Source of the DNA: Desulfobacteraceae bacterium
Lineage (GTDB): Bacteria; Desulfobacterota; DSM-4660; Desulfatiglandales; Desulfatiglandaceae
Reading direction: 5' to 3'
NCBI GenBank assembly: GCA_013203065.1
Contig: JABMQV010000309.1
Coordinates: forward strand, 1-9,327
Length of the DNA stretch: 9,327 nucleotides
Shown here piece after piece: positions 1-5,402 of this stretch (position 1 is its first letter; each line of letters begins with the position of its first letter). A program made the translations under genes and the position numbers. The notes below the pieces were generated by a model, which saw nothing but the letters and a program-made list of their open reading frames with translations, was not told the DNA's origin and ran no database searches.

Positions 1-27
1 ATGTATTCCTGTGGTTAAAATCCTCAT
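1..27 (-). CDS. Possible 5' end of a gene leaving the window (9 codons)
   Basis: An ATG on the minus strand (25-27) opens a frame reading MRILTTGIH up to the window edge. A strong Shine-Dalgarno GGAGG lies 5 nt upstream, and the gene would follow the lytic transglycosylase in the same direction after about 100 bp. Nine codons cannot identify a product. The call rests only on the ribosome binding site, the orientation and the open frame. The ribosome binding site lies inside a predicted hairpin (33-63). Confidence 0.35.
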
Positions 28-32
28 CTTCT

Positions 33-63
33 CCTCCGGGCCGTAGGCCATATTGGCCGGAGG
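33..63 (-). promoter_or_regulatory. Hairpin covering the Shine-Dalgarno of the leftmost gene
   Basis: Arms CCTCCGG (33-39) and CCGGAGG (57-63) are perfect 7-bp complements. Two more C-G pairs (41-42 with 55-56) extend the stem past a one-base bulge. In the leftward transcript the 3' arm contains the GGAGG that precedes the ATG at 27, so folding would hide the ribosome binding site. No U-run follows, so it does not look like an intrinsic terminator. A second copy of the anti-Shine-Dalgarno element (CGGAGGC on the plus strand, 122-128, also at 58-64) lies right after the stop of the upstream gene and could pair in its place. The pairing is visible; regulation is inferred. Confidence 0.4.
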
Positions 64-129
64 CTTGACCTTGCAACAACTATCTCATTTCTGGATGGAC
101 ACAAGTTAGGAAATTTTTTTGCGGAGGCC

Positions 130-855
130 CTAAACATTGTCCATTTCTTCTGCCATTTCTCTCTTGTAGTATTGATAGTATTCAAAGACCTTTTTGACAT
201 AAAGCTGGGTTGCCCTGATGGGAGGGACATCTCCATGTTTCCTAACCCTACTGCTTCCCGCGTTATAGGCGGCAACCGCCAGTTTGACATCATCATCGAA
301 CTGGTCCAGCAGATCCCTGAAATACTTGACACCGCCGTTTACATTATGCCCCGGATCAAGGACGTTCTTGACGCCCAGGGCCTTGGCGGTATTGGGCATA
401 AGCTGCATGAGACCGCTTGCCCCCCTCTTGGAAACGGCCTGAGCATTATACCCGGACTCTGCCATAATAATGGCCTTTACCAGAGCCGGATCGACGCGGT
501 GGCGCTTGGCTGCACGAAGAATGATGGGGTGATACAGGGATTCCTTTTTCTTTTTGCGGAGGGATCTCTCCTTGACTCTTGCGGTCTTCTCAACAGATTT
601 GATACCTGGGGCTGGGAAAGTCTCCTCTACCGTTTCAAATCCGAATTTAATAGATTCAAAGGTCTTTTCATCGCAAAGGTACTTCACTTCTCCATCGTCA
701 ACGGGTGCGGCCAGTGAGCTCTTTTTTTCTGCTGGTTGGGCTGCGCTTTTCTCTGTGCAATAGGCTGAAGGGAAAAGAAAGAAGATGAGCGCTGTTGTGA
801 GTAGCCACAGGGCTAAATGGCGAAGTAATGATTTTTTGAATGAATCATCATCCAT
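130..855 (-). CDS. Periplasmic lytic transglycosylase, SLT domain (241 aa)
   Basis: The product should cleave the MurNAc-GlcNAc bond of peptidoglycan and form 1,6-anhydroMurNAc ends in the periplasm. Residues 10-33 are a hydrophobic signal segment ending PSAYC; with Tyr just before Cys33 it lacks a lipobox, so signal peptidase I cleavage near Cys33/Thr34 is more likely than lipidation. Residues 35-105 are a low-complexity charged linker ending in a basic patch (RKKKK). The SLT domain spans about 108-225, with catalytic Glu133 in AIIMAESGYN, then GLMQLMPNTAK and AAYNAGSSRV, all hallmarks of family 1 (Slt/MltC-type) enzymes. The start ATG at 855 has AAGGAA 7 nt upstream and a promoter at 885-913. 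The gene is transcribed alone or with the possible gene at the left edge. The enzyme class is clear, the physiological role is not; it could serve cell-wall turnover or spore/flagellum/secretion-type wall opening. Confidence 0.93.
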   Translation of the reverse strand: MDDDSFKKSLLRHLALWLLTTALIFFLFPSAYCTEKSAAQPAEKKSSLAAPVDDGEVKYLCDEKTFESIKFGFETVEETFPAPGIKSVEKTARVKERSLRKKKKESLYHPIILRAAKRHRVDPALVKAIIMAESGYNAQAVSKRGASGLMQLMPNTAKALGVKNVLDPGHNVNGGVKYFRDLLDQFDDDVKLAVAAYNAGSSRVRKHGDVPPIRATQLYVKKVFEYYQYYKREMAEEMDNV

Positions 856-884
856 AATTCGGTTCCTTTTTGTAAAATTTAGTG

Positions 885-913
885 AACATAGTTATCGTAG
901 TCATGTTTGTCAA
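885..913 (-). promoter_or_regulatory. Sigma70-type promoter of the lytic transglycosylase gene
   Basis: On the minus strand a perfect -35 box TTGACA (908-913) is followed after exactly 17 nt by TATGTT (885-890, four of six consensus bases). The start codon at 855 lies about 30 nt downstream, leaving a short leader that contains the AAGGAA ribosome binding site. Confidence 0.65.
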
Positions 914-1057
914 GTCGTTGATCTGAGGTGAGTTTTCCCCACGTGCGCCCGGACGTCCCTCATTTTCAAGTCTCTTGGTCCACAGGACTAGCATTTTTTG
1001 TGCCAAAAATCCGTTCCTCTTTATCTGCCTGGAATGACAGTCAAATCTTCAAAGGCC

Positions 1058-1092
1058 CACATTTATGCGCAGTAGAGGGGACATGAAATGTG
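1058..1092. repeat. Inverted repeat with 7-bp arms
   Basis: CACATTT (1058-1064) and AAATGTG (1086-1092) are perfect complements separated by 21 nt. It lies about 80 bp upstream of the proposed phosphorylase promoter and could be a protein-binding dyad or an RNA stem. No known operator is recognised. Confidence 0.4.
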
Positions 1093-1101
1093 TGGCATTG
1101 C

Positions 1102-1130
1102 TGCCCCAATTGTACCATGAATGCCCCAAT
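1102..1130. repeat. 9-bp direct repeat TGCCCCAAT, 20-bp period
   Basis: TGCCCCAAT occurs at 1102-1110 and again at 1122-1130. The 20-bp period is about two helical turns, so both copies face the same side of the DNA. The pair sits about 40-70 bp upstream of the proposed -35 box of the phosphorylase gene, where an activator or repressor site would fit. Confidence 0.45.
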
Positions 1131-1170
1131 GCAGGCCTTCGGCCGCAACCAAATCAGTGACCGGAATTCA

Positions 1171-1199
1171 TTGACTTTTCATACCCCGTGACCTAATTG
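1171..1199 (+). promoter_or_regulatory. Probable promoter of the purine nucleoside phosphorylase gene
   Basis: TTGACT (1171-1176, five of six -35 bases) is followed after 17 nt by TAATTG (1194-1199), a weak -10 match. Transcription would start near 1206, just ahead of the ribosome binding site at 1214-1220. The -35 box is convincing, the -10 box is not. Confidence 0.45.
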
Positions 1200-1213
1200 A
1201 ATAAAGCATCATG

Positions 1214-1220
1214 AAAGGAG
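1214..1220 (+). promoter_or_regulatory. Ribosome binding site deciding the phosphorylase start
   Basis: AAAGGAG lies 8 nt before the ATG at 1229. A longer reading from the ATG at 1211 would put this site inside the coding region and leave that start without one, so 1229 is preferred. Confidence 0.75.
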
Positions 1221-1228
1221 ATCCCCAC

Positions 1229-2047
1229 ATGCTTGAAAAGATAAGGCAGACCGCCGATTTCCTGGAATCCAAGTTGTCAGAGCCACCCACGATGGGAATG
1301 ATCACCGGAACCGGATTGGGATCCGTTACAGAGCGGATGGATGTTGACTTTCGTATCCCTTACGATGAGATCCCTAATTTTCCAAAGGCCTCTGTTGAGG
1401 GGCATAAGGGAACATTGGTGGCAGGCAAGCTGGCAGGGAAACCACTGATTGCCATGGAGGGCCGCTTTCATCTTTACGAAGGGTATGCGCCCAAGGAAAT
1501 CACCTTTCCTGTTCGGGTTATGGCGCTTCTCGGGGTAAACTATTTATTCAAATCGAGCGCAGTGGGGGGGCTCAACCCGCAATTTGAAACCGGAGACCTG
1601 GTGGCGGTGACAGACCATATCAATCTGACGGGTGCCAACCCCCTTATAGGGCCAAATATGGAGACCTTTGGTCCCCGTTTCCCTGACATGATCCAGGTCT
1701 ATGACCCTGACCTGGTCGTCCTCGCCGGGGAGAAAGCGCTGGATTTGGGGATATCTATAAGGCAAGGGGTTTACGTGGGGATACCAGGGCCAAGTCTGGA
1801 GACACCGGCGGAGACACGATTCTTGAGAATGATCGGGGCCGATGTGGTGGGCATGTCCACAGTATCGGAAGCCATCGTCGGGGTCCACTGCGGGCTTAAG
1901 ATCCTGGCGATCGTCGTTATAACCAACATGAACCTGCCGCACACTATGAAGGGAACCTCCATAGAGGAAGTGATCGCCAATGCCCAAAAGGCAGGCCCCA
2001 TCCTCTCACGACTCTGGGAGAAGATTATCGGAAGCCTAAAAAGTTAA
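1229..2047 (+). CDS. Purine nucleoside phosphorylase, trimeric PNP/MTAP family (272 aa)
   Basis: The enzyme catalyses reversible phosphorolysis of a purine nucleoside to the free base and (deoxy)ribose-1-phosphate or a methylthio analogue, in the cytoplasm. Family motifs run in order: TGTGLGS at 26-32 (phosphate loop), His59 in EGHKG, GRFHLYEG with His81/Tyr83/Glu84, SAVGGLNP and TDHINLTGANPL, GIPGPSLET with Glu191, then VGMSTVSE and ITNMN with Asn233. Glu191 and Asn233 match human PNP Glu201 and Asn243, which hold 6-oxopurines; adenine-type MTA phosphorylases carry Asp at the Asn place. The predicted substrates are therefore inosine, guanosine or 5'-methylthioinosine. The usual bacterial stretch after the Asn (AAG-type, long loop) is replaced by a shorter NLPHTMKGTS, so substrate choice may differ. 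Length is normal. An MtaD-type deaminase encoded 1.2 kb away could supply methylthioinosine or inosine. The 3' end overlaps the convergent dehydrogenase gene by 12 bp. Confidence 0.9.
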   Translation: MLEKIRQTADFLESKLSEPPTMGMITGTGLGSVTERMDVDFRIPYDEIPNFPKASVEGHKGTLVAGKLAGKPLIAMEGRFHLYEGYAPKEITFPVRVMALLGVNYLFKSSAVGGLNPQFETGDLVAVTDHINLTGANPLIGPNMETFGPRFPDMIQVYDPDLVVLAGEKALDLGISIRQGVYVGIPGPSLETPAETRFLRMIGADVVGMSTVSEAIVGVHCGLKILAIVVITNMNLPHTMKGTSIEEVIANAQKAGPILSRLWEKIIGSLKS

Positions 2048-2989
2048 GATTATTTTTAGTGTCTCCTGTTGTCGTGCCTGTTCAAATGCCCTAAGCGCTT
2101 CCTCCACGGGATATGTCTTTGTGATCAACCGCCCGATGGGCATATCAGGATAGGCTCTCAGCACACGTATTCCGTCTTTAAATTGGCCGCAACGGGAGCC
2201 AACCAGTGTGATTTCATTGACAACGATGGGTGCCAGATTGAGATCTCCTTTTGATTCCATTGTGGATTTGAGCACCAGGGTCCCACGTGGCCGGCACAGG
2301 GCCATGGCATCATTCAGGCCTGTCAGGGACCCGGTGGCCTCCACCACCACATCGGCCCGGGGCTCCGCCTCGTCACATCCTTTTGCGATTCTGAGATTGC
2401 GCCACTTTGCCCTTTCAAGCTTCTCCGGATGGTGCCCCACCAGGGTAAGATCATTTACCACTGTTGAAAGCACCCATGCACAGAGGATGCCCAGTCGCCC
2501 ATCCCCCAGTACCACCACCCTTTCCGAACCTCTCAAAATCAGCTGTTCCAAGACCTCACACGCGGCTGACAGAGGCTCGATGAACACGGCCCGGGCATCC
2601 GGCACCGTTGCTGGAACCTCTTTGAGATTTGCGACGGGAAGCACCAGGTAATCGGCCATGCACCCGTCCAAACCCAGGATTCCCGGGACCTTGCGCCCCG
2701 GACAGTGTCGACCCATCCCTTTACTGCACCACTCACAATGGCCGCAGGATACATTGATTTCCCCCACAACCCGCTTATCGACCCATTCAGCGATCCCGCA
2801 TTGATCCACCACACCCACAAACTCGTGGCCCAGGACCCCTTTGAATCCCTTATAGCCCTTTATGAGCTCCAAATCCGTCCCACAGATTCCAGCCATCCGC
2901 ACACGAATTCGAGCCCAACCCGGAGGAATTTCGGGCAAGGGATAGTCCCGTACAACGCTCAATCCGTCATCCAGCAAAACTGCTCGCAT
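2036..2989 (-). CDS. Zinc-dependent medium-chain alcohol dehydrogenase-like protein (317 aa)
   Basis: This is a member of the MDR superfamily, which oxidises alcohols or polyols (or reduces carbonyls) with a nicotinamide cofactor. The N-terminal GroES-like domain shows the catalytic zinc site Cys36 (GICGTD) and His55/Glu56 (GHEFVG), with Glu138 (FIEPLSAA) as a likely further ligand. A structural zinc set Cys82/85/88/96 has the classical 3-3-8 spacing. The Rossmann motif is GDGRLG at 162-167. The acidic residue that usually marks NAD preference at the end of the second strand is not evident (LVGHHPEK), so the cofactor is unsure. At 317 residues it is somewhat shorter than the usual 340-370. 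It resembles the glucose dehydrogenase-like/threonine dehydrogenase-like branch; the substrate cannot be told. The start ATG at 2989 has a modest GAAAGAG upstream. It is transcribed against the phosphorylase and divergently from the deaminase operon, so no pathway partner is evident. Confidence 0.88.
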   Translation of the reverse strand: MRAVLLDDGLSVVRDYPLPEIPPGWARIRVRMAGICGTDLELIKGYKGFKGVLGHEFVGVVDQCGIAEWVDKRVVGEINVSCGHCEWCSKGMGRHCPGRKVPGILGLDGCMADYLVLPVANLKEVPATVPDARAVFIEPLSAACEVLEQLILRGSERVVVLGDGRLGILCAWVLSTVVNDLTLVGHHPEKLERAKWRNLRIAKGCDEAEPRADVVVEATGSLTGLNDAMALCRPRGTLVLKSTMESKGDLNLAPIVVNEITLVGSRCGQFKDGIRVLRAYPDMPIGRLITKTYPVEEALRAFEQARQQETLKIILTF

Positions 2990-3096
2990 ATCAGCTCTTT
3001 CCCAATATATTTAAGGCCCACCCTGTCATCTTACTGATTTTGGGGTTCTTGACAACAACCAATTTTTTTCTTTGCTCAACCTTACCGGGCATCGGG

Positions 3097-3110
3097 ATGT
3101 TTGAAAACAT
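3097..3110. repeat. Short palindrome ATGTTT-GA-AAACAT
   Basis: Perfect 6-bp arms surround a 2-bp centre in the divergent spacer, 108 bp from the dehydrogenase start and 152 bp from the deaminase start. It is the size of a dimeric regulator site. No regulator gene is in the window. Confidence 0.35.
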
Positions 3111-3115
3111 GTATC

Positions 3116-3224
3116 CGTTCGCAGGTTCAATGGTTCAGGCCTGCCCGTGAACGCTTACCAAAACATGGGGAAGCCAAACGCCGGCTTGACGTATGGGGCC
3201 GCGCCATCTACCATAGGACCCCAT
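3116..3224 (+). promoter_or_regulatory. Structured leader upstream of the deaminase operon (three hairpins)
   Basis: Three hairpins follow one another. The first is CGTTC-GCAGG (3116-3125) with CCTGC (3140-3144) and GAACG (3149-3153), a 10-bp stem with a 4-nt bulge. The second is AAGCC (3171-3175) with GGCTT (3183-3187). The third is ATGGGGCC (3193-3200) with GG-A-CCCCAT (3216-3224). A second ATGGGG at 3165-3170 could instead pair with CCCCAT at 3219-3224 and enclose the second hairpin, so two exclusive folds are possible. No U-run marks a terminator, and the likely ribosome binding site (3249-3253) is outside the stems. It matches no riboswitch class I recognise. The complementarity is visible; transcription and function are inferred. 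Confidence 0.4.
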
Positions 3225-3261
3225 TGTTCAAACCGAATCGATAAGACTAAGGGCCTGCATC

Positions 3262-4578
3262 ATGGAGCGAGTGGATATAATCATTGAAAATGGGACTGTT
3301 TTGACCATGGATGAAGACAACGCCATCCATGAAGGGGGATTTCTTTGCATAAAAGAGGACACCATTTCCCATGTCGGATCAGGGGACAAAAATGCCTTTG
3401 AGGCCAAGAAGAGGATTGATGCCAAAGATGGCCTGATCCTCCCCGGGCTGATCAATGGCCATACCCACGCCGCCATGAGCCTTTTCAGGGGGCTGGCTGA
3501 TGACCTCCCCCTCATGGAATGGCTAAACAATTATATCTTTCCTGTGGAGAGCAAATTGAACGGGGATTTTGTCTCCACCGGGACAAAGCTTGCGTGTGCA
3601 GAGATGATCCTGTCGGGGACGACCACTTTCTGTGACATGTATCTGTTTGAAGAAGAGGTGGCAGAGGCGGCCGGAGAAGCCGGGATGAGATGCGTGGTTG
3701 GGGAAGTATTGTATGATTTTCCTTCTCCCAACTATGGGCCCATTGAAAAGGGGTTTGAGTACACGGAGTCGTTGATCAAGAAATGGCAGGACGACCCCAT
3801 CGTTTCAATCGCCGTAGAGCCCCACTCCCTTTTCACCTGCAGCCCTGATCTCCTGACCACTGCAAACGAACTGGCCCTGGAATATGGTGTGCCGCTGGTA
3901 ATTCACCTGGCCGAGACACGGAGCGAAGTTGCCGAGGTAAAGAAGAGATACGGCAAGAACCCCGTTGAACATCTTCGCTCCCTGGGCATCCTGGGCCCCC
4001 ACCTCATAGCGGACCACTGTGTCCATCTGGATTCCCACGACATCAAGACGTTGGCCGAACATGAGGTGAAGGTTGTCCACAATCCCGAGAGCAATATGAA
4101 GCTGGCTTCAGGCGTCGCGCCTGTACCTGAACTTCTGGCCCGGGGCGTGACCGTGGGATTAGGGACCGATGGGTGCGCCTCAAACAACAACCTTGACCTC
4201 TTTACGGAGATGGATATGGCTGCAAAGCTCCATAAGGTCCATAACATGGATCCCACATGCATGGATGCCATCACGGTCTTGAGGATGGCTACGATCGAAG
4301 GCGCCAGAGCCTTAGGACTTGAAGGAGTTACGGGTTCCCTGGAAGTGGGGAAGAAAGGGGACGTCATCGTTGTTGACTCGCAAAGGCCCCACCTGACACC
4401 CATGTACAATCCCTGTTCACACTTGGTATATTCGGCGAGGGGGAACGACGTGGTCCACGCCATCATCAATGGACGGCAAGTCATGGAAGACCGGGACCTG
4501 TTAAGCCTGAACCTGACTGAGGTTATGGCACACGCAAGGGAAAAATCTTTGCGGGTAAAGGAGTGGCTCTCTGGTTAG
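3262..4578 (+). CDS. mtaD: 5-methylthioadenosine/S-adenosylhomocysteine deaminase (MtaD-type amidohydrolase, 438 aa)
   Basis: A cytoplasmic metal-dependent hydrolase expected to remove the 6-amino group of 5'-methylthioadenosine, S-adenosylhomocysteine or adenosine, giving the inosine-type product and ammonia. Residues 1-60 form the small beta domain (IIIENGTVLTMDED), followed by the TIM barrel. Metal and catalytic residues in order are His67 and His69 (GHTHAAM), His215 and Glu218 (IHLAE), His252 (ADHCVH) and Asp303 (GTDGCASNN). The PHSLFTCSP and NPESNMKLASG motifs are also typical of the MtaD/SsnA/TrzN group. Length is normal. Start ATG 3262 has AAGGG 8 nt upstream. It heads the rightward operon and its stop is 20 bp before the proposed start of the ATP-grasp gene. 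Related deaminases act on guanine, chlorotriazines or other amines, so the substrate is likely but not proven; the phosphorylase nearby supports nucleoside salvage. Confidence 0.88.
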   Translation: MERVDIIIENGTVLTMDEDNAIHEGGFLCIKEDTISHVGSGDKNAFEAKKRIDAKDGLILPGLINGHTHAAMSLFRGLADDLPLMEWLNNYIFPVESKLNGDFVSTGTKLACAEMILSGTTTFCDMYLFEEEVAEAAGEAGMRCVVGEVLYDFPSPNYGPIEKGFEYTESLIKKWQDDPIVSIAVEPHSLFTCSPDLLTTANELALEYGVPLVIHLAETRSEVAEVKKRYGKNPVEHLRSLGILGPHLIADHCVHLDSHDIKTLAEHEVKVVHNPESNMKLASGVAPVPELLARGVTVGLGTDGCASNNNLDLFTEMDMAAKLHKVHNMDPTCMDAITVLRMATIEGARALGLEGVTGSLEVGKKGDVIVVDSQRPHLTPMYNPCSHLVYSARGNDVVHAIINGRQVMEDRDLLSLNLTEVMAHAREKSLRVKEWLSG

Positions 4579-4598
4579 AGAATGCCTGCAAAGGAAAT

Positions 4599-5402
4599 AT
4601 GTTGGCGGAACATGATAGATTCATCGCCCTTGGAAGCAGGTTGAAAGGGATCCCAGAGGTCCATACCCTGGGGGTGCGACCCAATTTTCTTGACTATTCC
4701 ACCAACGAAAGGGGGTTGATTCTCGATGCCAAGATCATCCTCTACCCTACCCTTAACTATGCCCAATTCCTGACGACCATGGGAAAGCGGATTTTTCCCA
4801 GCCTGGAAACCCACCTCTATGCCGATGAGAAGATCAAACAGACCACCCTTTTTTATATGTTGGGGATACCGCACCCCCGTACAAGGATCTACTACCGCCT
4901 CCACCACCAGATGATCCGGGAGGAGTTCCTTCTCCCCTTTGTTGGAAAACTGCCGAGATGCTCTGCCCAAGGTCGAGGGGTCTTCAAGATCAACAATTCA
5001 GAAGACCTCCAAAGATACCTTGAACTCACAAAGGTTGCATACATCCAGGAATACTTGCCCCATGATCGTGACTTACGGGTCATACTCATCAATTACAGAC
5101 CCGTCCTTTCCTATTGGCGTGTCAGCGCACCCCAAGAATTCAGAGCCAATCTCTTACAAGGGGGCAAAATCTCCTTCTCTCATATACCCCTGGACGGCAT
5201 AGCCCTGGCAAGGGAATCTGCCATGAAGTGCAAATTTGATGACGTGGGTATGGATCTTATCCAGTATTCCGGCAGGTGGTATATTATTGAGGCGAACATG
5301 AAGTATGGCCGCAAGGGATTGAAGATGAAGGGGATGGACCTCAAAGAGATCATACGTCAAAAGCTTGTTTCAGGGGAACTCCTGGAAAAATATGATGGCT
5401 AA
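4599..5402 (+). CDS. RimK-like ATP-grasp ligase, short form (267 aa)
   Basis: ATP-grasp enzymes of the RimK group activate a carboxylate as acylphosphate and join it to an amine, often adding amino acids to proteins or small molecules. The nucleotide-binding part is recognisable: Lys117 in VGKLPRCSAQGRGVF (Lys and glycine loop), Glu151 in YIQEYLPHDRDLRV, FRANLLQGG, then Asp219 (VGMDLI), Glu231 and Asn233 (IIEANMKYG). The spacing Asp-12-Glu-2-Asn equals that of the magnesium ligands of E. coli RimK. The PG that normally follows Asn is replaced by KYG, and the N-terminal domain looks reduced (about 300 residues in RimK). A GTG at 4563 would add 12 residues and overlap the deaminase gene by 16 bp, but the Shine-Dalgarno-like GGAG there abuts that codon. 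ATG 4599 has AAGGA close upstream and is preferred. The 3' end overlaps the PBP gene by 11 bp, so a role in cell-wall or lipoprotein modification is plausible but unproven. The substrate is unknown. Confidence 0.8.
   Translation: MLAEHDRFIALGSRLKGIPEVHTLGVRPNFLDYSTNERGLILDAKIILYPTLNYAQFLTTMGKRIFPSLETHLYADEKIKQTTLFYMLGIPHPRTRIYYRLHHQMIREEFLLPFVGKLPRCSAQGRGVFKINNSEDLQRYLELTKVAYIQEYLPHDRDLRVILINYRPVLSYWRVSAPQEFRANLLQGGKISFSHIPLDGIALARESAMKCKFDDVGMDLIQYSGRWYIIEANMKYGRKGLKMKGMDLKEIIRQKLVSGELLEKYDG

Larger units (their letters stand above)
914..1170. other. Divergent intergenic spacer without a clear gene
   Basis: This spacer separates the leftward lytic transglycosylase from the rightward phosphorylase. 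It holds an AT-rich hairpin (TTTTTG 995-1000 with CAAAAA 1004-1009), an inverted repeat (1058-1092) and a direct repeat (1102-1130). Near its right end is a small GC dyad, GGCC-TTC-GGCC (about 1134-1144). No RNA gene or credible protein gene is visible. Confidence 0.6.

Noticed and set aside
64..129. An intrinsic terminator after the lytic transglycosylase gene.
   Set aside because: There is an A-run in the leftward transcript but no stem followed by a U-run; the only good stem (33-63) overlaps a ribosome binding site instead.
755..765. The lytic transglycosylase as a lipoprotein with Cys33.
   Set aside because: The residues before the Cys are SAY; Tyr at -1 does not fit a lipobox, so ordinary signal peptide cleavage is more likely.
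1083..1160. A 25-codon frame starting MKCVALLPQLYHE with GAGG 4 nt upstream, ahead of the phosphorylase gene.
   Set aside because: It is too short to judge, overlaps the direct repeats, and ends before the proposed phosphorylase promoter, so it is unlikely to be a leader peptide of that gene. No coding bias can be shown.
3049..3077. TTGACA at 3049-3054 as the -35 box of the deaminase operon.
   Set aside because: Sixteen to eighteen bases downstream there is only TTGCTC-like sequence and no acceptable -10 box. It may still be used with an activator, so no promoter feature is given.
3121..3137. GCAGGTTCAATGGTTCA resembles a tRNA T-arm.
   Set aside because: No acceptor, D or anticodon stems can be built around it, and no CCA end follows. 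The GGTTCA repeat is more simply part of the first leader hairpin.
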